In this document: piece by piece, positions 8,876 to 16,279 of the stretch
Position numbering within the stretch: position 1 is the first letter of the stretch
Layout: the number at the start of each line of letters is the position of its first letter
Assembly (NCBI GenBank): GCA_019119355.1
Contig: DWXE01000039.1
Span: forward strand, 88,749 to 152,748
Length of the DNA stretch: 64,000 nucleotides
Origin: Candidatus Eisenbergiella merdigallinarum
GTDB lineage: Bacteria; Bacillota; Clostridia; Lachnospirales; Lachnospiraceae
Reading direction: 5' to 3'
The notes under the pieces: generated by a model
What the model saw: only the letters and a program-made list of their open reading frames with translations
The model's database searches: none
What the model was told of the DNA's origin: nothing
Program-made: the position numbers and the translations under genes

Positions 8876-9583
8876 TTATTCTTCCCGCCTTTTCTTCATC
8901 AGGATTACCCACATAAAATCTTTTCCAAAAATTTTGACATTGTCTGTTTCTTTCATTTTTCTAAAGTCTATTATGTCAAAATAACTGTTCAGTATCCTCT
9001 TTATTTTGTATTCGGAAAACCCCAGACCTCCATGCATAGAATAATCTCTGTACACATCGTAATCGGATATATTTGCGCCGCCGTCTAAATTAAAGCAGGT
9101 CATAAGAAAGTATCCGTCATCTTTCAGGCAACGCAATATGCAGTTTATATACTGCTCTCTTCTGTGCGGTTTAATATGGTGGAAACAACCGCTGTCGAGA
9201 ATAAAATCAAAGCTGTCAGCTTCCGCAGCATATTCCAGCATCGACGCACATTGGAAATTGATATTCTGATCTTCATTTGTCAAATCCTTTGCCCAACGAA
9301 TGGATTGCCCGGAAATATCAATTCCGGTAACCCGAAACCCCCGTGCTGCCAGATACCGTGAATTGCGTCCGTTTCCGCAACCGATATCCAGAGCATTTCC
9401 TCCCGTCAATATCCCCTCTTCACAGTACGAAACCAGTTCTTCGTCAGGGATATCCTTAAAAAACGGAACCGGTTTGTTTCGATCGGAATAGAATTTATTC
9501 CACCATTCGTGATCCCTTTTTTCCAAAATTTCATCCAACATATTCAAAGTATCGCTATACGAGATGATTATTTCATGATCCAT
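8876..9583 (-). CDS. Class I SAM-dependent methyltransferase
   Basis: 235 residues from ATG 9583, preceded by AAAGGA at good spacing. Motif I ALDIGCGNGRNSRYLAARGF and the downstream GIDIS motif identify a Rossmann SAM methyltransferase; DFILDSGCFHHI is motif IV-like. The reading frame stays open upstream, but that extension encodes the C-terminal end of a GNAT acetyltransferase, not methyltransferase sequence, so ATG 9583 is preferred. The substrate is unknown. It may be expressed with the P-loop gene downstream. Confidence 0.85.
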   Translation of the reverse strand: MDHEIIISYSDTLNMLDEILEKRDHEWWNKFYSDRNKPVPFFKDIPDEELVSYCEEGILTGGNALDIGCGNGRNSRYLAARGFRVTGIDISGQSIRWAKDLTNEDQNINFQCASMLEYAAEADSFDFILDSGCFHHIKPHRREQYINCILRCLKDDGYFLMTCFNLDGGANISDYDVYRDYSMHGGLGFSEYKIKRILNSYFDIIDFRKMKETDNVKIFGKDFMWVILMKKRREE

Positions 9584-9993
9584 ACTGGTTTCCTTTCTGT
9601 AAAATACCAACGTCACTTTATCGTTGACTATTTGTTGCTTACCTGTTTTCTGATATCCCATCTTTTCATACAGATGGCAATTTCCCGCTTCCTGCAGAAT
9701 TGTATCCAGCTCCCAACCAGAACTTCCATGGATTCGCTCAACTAATTGTATTGCCTTTTCTTATCGATTACTCGTATTGCGCCTGCTTTTTTCCCATCAA
9801 CCACGATAAAATAGAAGTATGTAAACGGCTGATTTAGTCTCATCTGAATTTTATCCAGTTTTTCCGCAGCAGGACTCGTATCGGTATCCTGATACTTCTC
9901 ATATAATGAGGAAAAAGCCTCCACTTGCATTTTCCATAATTCTTCAGCGCTTTCAACGCCAATACGAATCAATTTCAGCTCGTTCGTTTCCAT
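9584..9993 (-). pseudogene. Decayed GNAT acetyltransferase (internal deletion, frameshift, lost stop)
   Basis: Codons from ATG 9993 read METNELKLIRIGVESAEELW up to AIRVIDKK and then a stop at 9742. In another frame, from about 9740, the sequence resumes as ERIHGSSGWELDTI, LYEKMGYQKTGK and LTLVFYRK-like ending (TLVFYRKE). These are the N- and C-terminal parts of one GNAT family. The central acetyl-CoA-binding part (the ...PEFQGKGYG.. region) is missing, and the two parts differ in frame by two. The C-terminal part has no stop of its own and runs in frame into the methyltransferase gene. This is a broken gene. Deletion size (roughly 25-30 codons) is an estimate from family knowledge. Confidence 0.75.
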
Positions 9994-10072
9994 ATAAAAA
10001 GCTATCCTTTCCGTAAAATCACTTTTCTCTTTTTGCGATAAATCCGGTAAATTTTGCCTATGGAATATTCCA

Positions 10073-10660
10073 TCATCTTAACCCGTTTGCAAAAACCCAG
10101 GAATAAAACAATTCTTTTGGAGGCTTTTCATATGCGTAATTCAATTCAGAAATAAAGGTATCGATCATGTTTATAGCTTCAATGCGCACTTCCTCTGCTG
10201 TTTTTTCAGTAACATCAATTTCTACCTCATTTACGAGCGGTTTTCTTTCCAAATTTTTTGTGTTCATCTTTTCCTGTAATTCATAATCGATAAGCCCATT
10301 ATTAGGACGGTTCTCCATTTGTCTTCTTATTTGTTCCGGATCATGGCATACGAGTTTTATCGTTATGTAATGATATCCTTTAAAAACTACCGGAATATCT
10401 GCTGTTCTCAGATCATCAATATCGGTAGCAATGATATTTTTATAACCCAGCCTGTGAAAACACAAAAGCATTGCGACCTGGTTTTCCCAGCAGGTTCGCT
10501 CTTCAAGTTCCCCTGTCATTTCCTCGACTCCATCTCTGGATATAAATTCGGGAATCATATGTTGTTCAATACAAGTGGTCTTGTAATGCTTAAGCAACCC
10601 ATTTGCCAATGTAGTTTTTCCTATCCCGCTGGCGCCTGTTATAAAAATAAAATCCTTCAT
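10073..10660 (-). CDS. P-loop NTPase, nucleoside-kinase-like
   Basis: 195 residues from ATG 10660, with AAGGGG upstream; an in-frame start eight codons earlier is less well placed. Walker A is GASGIGKTT at residues about 9-17. The segment IIATDIDDLR resembles a Walker B/DxD site. RRQMENRPNN may be the arginine-rich lid. The length fits small kinases that phosphorylate nucleosides, antibiotics or metabolites. It sits in a row of leftward single-domain enzyme genes with no shared pathway. The substrate is unknown. Confidence 0.7.
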   Translation of the reverse strand: MKDFIFITGASGIGKTTLANGLLKHYKTTCIEQHMIPEFISRDGVEEMTGELEERTCWENQVAMLLCFHRLGYKNIIATDIDDLRTADIPVVFKGYHYITIKLVCHDPEQIRRQMENRPNNGLIDYELQEKMNTKNLERKPLVNEVEIDVTEKTAEEVRIEAINMIDTFISELNYAYEKPPKELFYSWVFANGLR

Positions 10661-10705
10661 AACTAATGTCCCCTTAACCAACAAAAGGCTGTATTCTCAC
10701 AGGTT

Positions 10706-11302
10706 TTACGACTCGAATGATTTATCAAAATCTTTTACTCTATTACGATTAAGGTTATCATCATAAATATCCGATTCATAATATTTCCCGCCCCTCGCAT
10801 ACGATAGATAACCAGCGATCAGTTCCATTCCCATAAATGCCGGATAATTATATCCGTCTGAATCGGTAATCTGCCATTCGGAAGCCTCTTTGAACCCAAA
10901 TTGAGGATAATACTCCGGTCTTCCAAAAAACAGAATAGCTCCAAATCCCAATTCAGCCGCTTTGCCTGTCATACTCCTGATGAGCGCTTTTCCAACGCCT
11001 TTCCGCTGATACTCAGGCAACACGCTGAGCGGTCCAACATTCAAAACCGGAATAATCCTGTCAGAAGTTCTCACCTCTGCTTTACTACAGATAATATGTC
11101 CAATAATATTATGATCAACTTCCGCAACGAAACTCAATTCGGGGATACCATCCCGCTTCCGTAACTCATGAACCATCCAGTGTTCATATGGGCATCCAAT
11201 ACCGCCCCTTTCAATCCTTTCAGGATATGAAAATGCAGCTCTTGTTATTTCCTCAACTCTTCGATAATCCTTTCCCAGCTCGGTTCTAATTGAGATATCC
11301 AT
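10706..11302 (-). CDS. GNAT N-acetyltransferase (YhbS-like)
   Basis: 198 residues from ATG 11302 with a GGTGAG site. The acetyl-CoA-binding motif VLPEYQRKGVGKALI lies near residue 95, after the typical NVGPLSV strand. The segment ILFFGRPEYYPQFGF (about residue 125) is characteristic of YhbS-type acetyltransferases. The gene is intact, in contrast to the broken GNAT gene 700 bp downstream. The acceptor substrate is unknown. Confidence 0.85.
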   Translation of the reverse strand: MDISIRTELGKDYRRVEEITRAAFSYPERIERGGIGCPYEHWMVHELRKRDGIPELSFVAEVDHNIIGHIICSKAEVRTSDRIIPVLNVGPLSVLPEYQRKGVGKALIRSMTGKAAELGFGAILFFGRPEYYPQFGFKEASEWQITDSDGYNYPAFMGMELIAGYLSYARGGKYYESDIYDDNLNRNRVKDFDKSFES

Positions 11303-11338
11303 TTTCTCACCTACATCTTTCCAGTCAATGTTTCCCTT

Positions 11339-11884
11339 TTAATAATTTTTATTGCCCGATGATTTTGAGTCCAGTAATCCTTCAGAAACCAGTAGTTCAA
11401 TAACTCTGGCCTCTCTCTCAAACATCATGGGATTATGAGGAGTTGAAATGACATTTCGATTTTTCGTAATGACAATTTGAGGATCCACAAATTCCAAAAT
11501 ATAGTTTTCTTTGGCTTCATAATCATCCAGACATGGAGAGACTATTTCATTTTCTGCTTCACAAAGATAATAGTAGCTGTCTTGAATAAAACATTCCGCA
11601 GCATCCTGATCACTTCTTTGAATGCGATGAACATAACCATATTCTTTTACTGTTTCGAACTTTACCACTAAACCTGCCTCTTCGCGGGTTTCACGTATCA
11701 TGGCGGCGACAGGATCTTCACCACTTTCGATACCGCCACCAGGAAATTTGTAGTAATCGTACTTCTTGCTATGTATCATAGCTATCTTCCTGTTCGAAAT
11801 AATAATGCTTCTGGCAGAATTTCGTACAAAAGAATGTGTACAATTTTCATAATCCTGTTTATCCATTTCAAATAAAAGTCTCAT
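11339..11884 (-). CDS. Nudix hydrolase
   Basis: 181 residues from ATG 11884 with AGAGGA upstream; an earlier in-frame ATG at 11929 overlaps the preceding gene and is not needed. The Nudix box is complete: GGGIESGEDPVAAMIRETRE followed by EAGL, giving the Gx5Ex7REUxEExGU pattern and so the metal-binding glutamates. It hydrolyses a nucleoside diphosphate linked to another group; which one is not deducible. It is directly downstream of the DUF3791/DUF3990 cassette on the same strand and may be co-transcribed. A Nudix enzyme next to an ART-like protein could process ADP-ribose, but that is inference. Confidence 0.88.
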   Translation of the reverse strand: MRLLFEMDKQDYENCTHSFVRNSARSIIISNRKIAMIHSKKYDYYKFPGGGIESGEDPVAAMIRETREEAGLVVKFETVKEYGYVHRIQRSDQDAAECFIQDSYYYLCEAENEIVSPCLDDYEAKENYILEFVDPQIVITKNRNVISTPHNPMMFEREARVIELLVSEGLLDSKSSGNKNY

Positions 11885-11925
11885 AAAATATCCTCTGTCA
11901 AAATTTATTTCACTTTCGACAAACA

Positions 11926-12132
11926 TCATTTTTTATATTCAGAAATGAGTTCTTCTGCCAAATACTCATCGCTCATGCAATGCAGATCGGAGACTCCTTC
12001 GCTGATAAGAGGATATAATTTCGAGCGATAGAAAAAATCCAGGGCATTATTCAAAGAGATCCCTTCCTTTTTAGAAAACAGTTCTATAATCCTGGCGTAT
12101 TTTTTCTGTAATAAAACAGGATTCGCTTTCAA
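11926..12132 (-). CDS. DUF3791-like small protein (possible antitoxin)
   Basis: 68 residues with a TTG start at 12132 that overlaps the stop codon of the DUF3990 gene (TTGA), so translation is coupled. The C-terminal half (ALDFFYRSKLYPLI, then CMSDEYLAEELISEY) matches what I know of DUF3791 proteins, which accompany DUF3990 genes. It is all-helical and acidic at the end. No catalytic motif is seen. A role as an antitoxin or chaperone for the neighbour is inferred from its place only. Confidence 0.7.
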   Translation of the reverse strand: MKANPVLLQKKYARIIELFSKKEGISLNNALDFFYRSKLYPLISEGVSDLHCMSDEYLAEELISEYKK

Positions 12133-12602
12133 ATCCGTTCACTCCCTTCATAATGCAGATACTCATCCAGAGCCTTTTGAGTTCGCAGGCATATTTGCAG
12201 ATTTGGCTTTTCAAAACGTAATCTGCGGATGGCTTCTTTTTTATCAATTAAGTGGTCAAAGTAAAGTTCAACGGTATTAAATACTTTATCATTTGCCACA
12301 CCTCCGATAACAATATCATAATCAGTCGTGTCTTTTCCTGTTCTGCAGTTCAGTATAAAATCAAGCCATTCTTCCGAATAGTTGTCAAACTTCAGTATCC
12401 TGAGGTCCTGAAATGCTGTTTCATCAAAATCATAACGGGAAACTATGCCCTCTTTGCCACGGCGCTTGAATTTTTCACACCATTTTACAGCCTGCTCATG
12501 GATAGGTGTCGTGTAAAATCCCCGTCCAAAATCGACATTGTCTCTGGAATGTATCAAATCAGGCTTTGAAATTTCCAGACACGAACCATGATGTAAAATC
12601 AT
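12129..12602 (-). CDS. DUF3990 protein, ADP-ribosyltransferase-like (possible toxin)
   Basis: 157 residues from ATG 12602, overlapping the upstream stop by ATGA. It begins with LHHGS, continues with DFGRGFYTT at about residue 26-34, and has NTVELYFD near residue 113. These are the positions where ART-fold proteins carry the His, Tyr and Glu of an H-Y-E triad that binds NAD and catalyses transfer. DUF3990 is placed in the ART clan by family databases as I recall them. It is sandwiched between two DUF3791-like genes, all overlapping, which is the arrangement expected for a toxin with partner proteins. The target is unknown. Confidence 0.75.
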   Translation of the reverse strand: MILHHGSCLEISKPDLIHSRDNVDFGRGFYTTPIHEQAVKWCEKFKRRGKEGIVSRYDFDETAFQDLRILKFDNYSEEWLDFILNCRTGKDTTDYDIVIGGVANDKVFNTVELYFDHLIDKKEAIRRLRFEKPNLQICLRTQKALDEYLHYEGSERI

Positions 12603-12838
12603 ACCTCGATCCCCCTTTCTGCCATCAGGCTGATAATATCATCAACAATATACTCTTTGCTCTGGGTGTGCAGCATTTCATATTCCGGAATAATATAGCT
12701 TTCCAGAATATTGTTTTTATCCGTCAATGCCCGATAAACCTCCTCTCCACTTTTTCCCAGCCTGATCGCGATATTCTCAATACAGAATACTGCAAATTCC
12801 AGCTCGTCGGCATTCTTTATTTCAGAATCGCATAACAT
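12599..12838 (-). CDS. DUF3791-like small protein (possible antitoxin)
   Basis: 79 residues. ATG 12838 is chosen because AGGAGGTGTGAGG lies just upstream; the longer ORF runs into the end of the GH32 gene. The sequence FAVFCIENIAIRLG, then VYRAL, IPEYEMLHTQSKEYIVDDI is typical of DUF3791. It is the first gene of the three-gene cassette and overlaps DUF3990 by four bases. Partner of an ART-like protein; the function is not shown by sequence. Confidence 0.75.
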   Translation of the reverse strand: MLCDSEIKNADELEFAVFCIENIAIRLGKSGEEVYRALTDKNNILESYIIPEYEMLHTQSKEYIVDDIISLMAERGIEV

Positions 12839-12864
12839 GTTCCTCACACCTCCTGCTATTATAA

Positions 12865-14388
12865 TTATTCTATCTTCAGTTCGCGCCACGCCGCTTCGAA
12901 CTCCGCCCTTCCCTGCGATCCGAACCGGATTCTGTCGGCCTTTTCATCTGTATAGGTCAGACAGCTCATGGCCTGTTCCCCTCCGTTGACGAACACCTCG
13001 ACGCCGTAGCGATCCATCACGATCCGCAGCTCGATCTCCCCGCCTCGCGAAGCCACATAGCAGCTGCGGCTGCTGACCGTATCGTGGATCTGCCCTCCGG
13101 ACCAGGTGCGGTCGAAAGTCAGCGCGCTGCTGCCCGGCTCATAATACAGCATCGTCTTATGGCTGTCGTCCGCCGCCAGATCGATCTCAAACCGACGGTA
13201 ATCCCCGGCTTTCACCCACACCGTCATATCGAACTGCCTGCCGCGGATCCCCGGGATTTCCAGCCCCTTTTCCTCGCTTGGAACGGGCAGAGGATCCCGG
13301 CCGTACACGAAGCTTCCTCCTTCCACGACAACCGGGCCCGTCTCCACCGCTTTTCCGTAATAGTTTTCCAGTTCCCGCACAGGGAGCTGATACAACTTAT
13401 CCCCTTTCAGGTGCAGTTCCCGGGTGATCGTCATGAATCCGCACCAGGAGAAGCCCTCCGGCGTCAGATCGTTGTCCCAGCTCTTCATCCAGCCGATCAT
13501 CACCCGGCGGCCGTCCGGCGTCAGCAGCGTCTGAGGGGCGTAGAAATCCGGGTCGTAATCGATAGCTCTGGCTTCCGGGACGATCCGGCGAAATTCGTGG
13601 GTTTCGGAATCGTAGCTTCCCACAAGATAGATGGTCCCGTTTCCGTTATGAAACTCCAGCCCCTTCGCCTCCATGAACTGGGGGGAAGCGATCAGCACCT
13701 GACGGCCGTCCAGGGGGAAGAAGTCCGGACACTCCCACATCCTCCCCTCTTCCCGCTTTCCCCGTTCCAGGACGGTTTCAAAGGCCCAGTTTTCCACATC
13801 CTCAGATGAAAACAGCACAGCCTGTCCACAATCGTCCTTTGTTTTATTCCCAACCACCGCATAAAACCGGGAACCTTCCTTCCAGATCTTCGGATCCCGA
13901 AATTCCTTCCGGTCGCTGTCCTCCGGCAAAAGATCCGGACAAATTGCGGGATTTTTCTCCGATTTTATGAAATCCCGGCCGTCGCCGAAAGCGACGCACT
14001 GAGTCTGGCTCACGAGGCGCTTCCCGCCTTCCTCCGATTCCCGCACTCCCGTATAGAGAAGGATCTGCCGCCCCCCATCCTCCAGAGCGCTTCCAGAAAA
14101 GCACCCCTGTCCGTCCCATTCTTCGTCCGGGGCCATGGCGCAGGGCAAAAGCTCCCAGGAAATAAAATCCTTCGTCTTCGCGTGCCCCCAGTGCATGGGC
14201 CCCCATTTCGTGCTGTAGGGGTGATATTGAAAAAACAGATGATATTCCCCCCGAAAGCAGGAGAATCCGTTGGGATCGTTGATCCATCCTACGGGGCTGC
14301 AAAAATGGAAATCCGGCTTTTGTCCCACCGGGATTTTTCCGCTCTCCAAAAGCTCGAATTCCCTTGCCCGCTGCAATTTTTCGCTCAT
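12865..14388 (-). CDS. GH32 beta-fructofuranosidase (sucrose-6-phosphate hydrolase/invertase)
   Basis: 507 residues from ATG 14388, behind AAGGAGAAGG. All GH32 hallmarks are visible: GWINDPNGF near residue 35 (Asp nucleophile), FRDPKIW (transition-state Asp) near residue 165, and MWECPDFF near residue 215 (Glu acid/base). A C-terminal beta-sandwich follows (VEVFVNGG). It cleaves terminal beta-fructose from sucrose, sucrose-6-phosphate or short fructans and should be cytosolic, as no signal peptide is seen. It directly follows the GH172 gene, so the pair points to a fructose-containing substrate. No sugar transporter or PTS gene is adjacent. A 5'-ward open frame beyond the ATG is the shadow of the GH172 gene. 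Confidence 0.92.
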   Translation of the reverse strand: MSEKLQRAREFELLESGKIPVGQKPDFHFCSPVGWINDPNGFSCFRGEYHLFFQYHPYSTKWGPMHWGHAKTKDFISWELLPCAMAPDEEWDGQGCFSGSALEDGGRQILLYTGVRESEEGGKRLVSQTQCVAFGDGRDFIKSEKNPAICPDLLPEDSDRKEFRDPKIWKEGSRFYAVVGNKTKDDCGQAVLFSSEDVENWAFETVLERGKREEGRMWECPDFFPLDGRQVLIASPQFMEAKGLEFHNGNGTIYLVGSYDSETHEFRRIVPEARAIDYDPDFYAPQTLLTPDGRRVMIGWMKSWDNDLTPEGFSWCGFMTITRELHLKGDKLYQLPVRELENYYGKAVETGPVVVEGGSFVYGRDPLPVPSEEKGLEIPGIRGRQFDMTVWVKAGDYRRFEIDLAADDSHKTMLYYEPGSSALTFDRTWSGGQIHDTVSSRSCYVASRGGEIELRIVMDRYGVEVFVNGGEQAMSCLTYTDEKADRIRFGSQGRAEFEAAWRELKIE

Positions 14389-14447
14389 AACCTTCTCCTT
14401 TCGAAGCGCTCTGTCCATGGATCGGATGCGCCATCTCGCCCGGGCCC

Positions 14448-15554
14448 CTATCTGGGCCACCGTTCTCTTCTTTCCATCAGGGCAGGAAACGGCCGGTGGG
14501 GTTCCGCCTGATACCAGTACGCCACGCTGGCCACATCGTCCTGCCGCTCGAACAGCCCTCCATGACAAACTCCGATCTGCTGGATCGTGACCTTCAAATC
14601 CTCTTCGAACAGAATCGGATCCATGATGTGCCAACGGTAAAAACAGCGTTCGGGCAGATGGTCGTCCGTATGATAGTCGTTGTGAATCGCCGTATCGCGG
14701 CAGGAATACCAGGGATATCCCAGAAACGGCGTGCAATAGGTATTTTCTATCGTCCTCCCGTTTTCCTGGGAAGCGAAGCTCCAGGCCCCTCCGAAATAAT
14801 CCTCCGTACCGGTGCCGCAGATGGTGGGATATGTTTAATCCCCGTCCAGATAAAATTTCACTTCCCCTTCCCCGTACCAGTACCGCTCCAGGGCGGTGAT
14901 CTCCAGACAGGTCCCCACATATTGTCCCCTGCCCTTTACGCCGTCTAAAATCACATAATCCTTTCCCCTTTCCGTCATCCGCTGCCTTCTGAACTGCGCG
15001 TGGAAATAACCGGTCTCCTCCGGCAGCTCCTGCACCAGGCAATAATCCACCTGATAGAAAAAGGCGGGAACGTCCTCGTCCCCCTGATTCTCCAGGGTAA
15101 TTTTTGCCCTTTTTCCAAACGGCATGGGAAAATAGCAGTTGAATCCCCGGGTAGGGTTCACCGCAACCGGCATGGAATTTACAGGATAGGACACGCCGAA
15201 CCCGCAGCAGAAAAAATCGCCCAGCGGGCTTTCCACGGAAGGGGTCTCCTCCCCGTCCCAGTACATGCGCAGCACCAGATCCCGCAGCACGTACCGGTTT
15301 CGTTCGCTGGTTTTGTCCGTTACCGTCATCCAGATGTGCTGTATGACGCCCGGGCCCCCGATTTCAGCCAGCGTCACCGTCTCGTTCGCCCCCACCTTCG
15401 GGATGCAGGGGGATTCCTTTCGGGAAGGGCCCAGAACGCTTTCCTCCATTCCTCCCTTTCCCTTTTCTCCGGTCCGGTTCTCCCAGTTGATGCTCCTGCT
15501 CTTTCCCCGTCTCAAGATGGGGAGTCCCATCATGCTGCTTCCAAAAACGTCCAT
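14448..15554 (-). pseudogene. GH172 (DUF2961) gene with an in-frame TAA at codon 240
   Basis: From ATG 15554 (GGAGGG upstream) the frame encodes a DUF2961/GH172 protein: RSINWENRTGEKGKGG near the start, then GGPGVIQHIWMT, and a jelly-roll core. A TAA at 14837-14835 follows WYGEGEVKFYLDGD. The same frame continues without shift as TYPTICGTGTEDYFGGAWSF and on to a TAG at 14448, for 368 codons in all, the usual family length. Homologues as I know them have a Lys or similar residue at the TAA, so a single AAA to TAA change is likely. The lost part contains the conserved GTGTEDYF motif. GH172 includes difructose-dianhydride and alpha-fructofuranosidase activities, which fits the GH32 neighbour. 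It could also be a sequencing error. Confidence 0.85.
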
Positions 15555-15751
15555 TCTGCCCTCCGTTTCGATCCTCCGGGATCTTTCTTTTCATCTTTCA
15601 TATCTTCTAACTTAAAGTATATTTCATCTGGCGGCCAAAGCAATCCCCGCCGCGAAAATTTTTTCCGATTTTCAACCCCACGCTGATTGATCCCTTTCCT
15701 CCCCTGTTTTAAGATAATCCCATAAAAATGATTTATGCAAAGGAGTATCCC

Positions 15752-16279
15752 ATGATCAGGCGCGCGCAAAAAAAAGATGCCTCCCGCCTCGCGGAAATTC
15801 TGATTTTCGCGAAGCGGGCGGCATACCGTCCCATTTTTCAAGATGATATTGTTTCTTTCAACGAAATGCAGGTGCTGGATCTGGCCCTGCGCTTTCAAAA
15901 CGATCCCGACGCCTTAAACGGGCTGTTCGTATACGATGACGGCATCCTGCGCGGGCTTCTCCGCATGGACGATCCCGCGGGCGCCTCTCCCTCCCTGCAG
16001 CTGAAGGAACTCTATGTGGATCCGTTCTTCCAGGGGCAGGGAGTGGGCTCAAAGCTGATGAAATACTTTCTTTCGGAAGTTTCCAGCCGAAACGCGAAGG
16101 AAGCGTTTCTCTGGGTTCTGGAAAAAAACGCGAAAGCCCGGGCTTTCTATGAATCCTTCGGATTTTTTCCGGAAGGGGAACGGAAATTACAGCCGGGAAC
16201 CCCTGAATTTCTGCTCAAATACCGTTATTCCTCTCCTTCCATCTTCTCCATGGCGTCTTCCATATCGTCGAATTCCTGA
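15752..16279 (+). CDS. GNAT N-acetyltransferase
   Basis: 175 residues from ATG 15752, with AAAGGAG six bases upstream. The signature [17 protein letters not shown] near residue 90 binds acetyl-CoA, and [13 protein letters not shown] near residue 128 is the usual C-terminal GNAT strand and helix. The last 55 bases overlap the end of gyrA on the opposite strand. The acceptor is unknown. The 190 bases before the gene are AT-rich and hold no other gene. Confidence 0.88.
   Translation: MIRRAQKKDASRLAEILIFAKRAAYRPIFQDDIVSFNEMQVLDLALRFQNDPDALNGLFVYDDGILRGLLRMDDPAGASPSLQLKELYVDPFFQGQGVGSKLMKYFLSEVSSRNAKEAFLWVLEKNAKARAFYESFGFFPEGERKLQPGTPEFLLKYRYSSPSIFSMASSISSNS

Noticed and set aside
14389..15042. 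N-terminal extension of the GH32 frame to 725 codons
   Set aside because: The extra part is out of frame with the GH172 gene and has no family resemblance. The GH32 start is set by AAGGAGAAGG at 14388.
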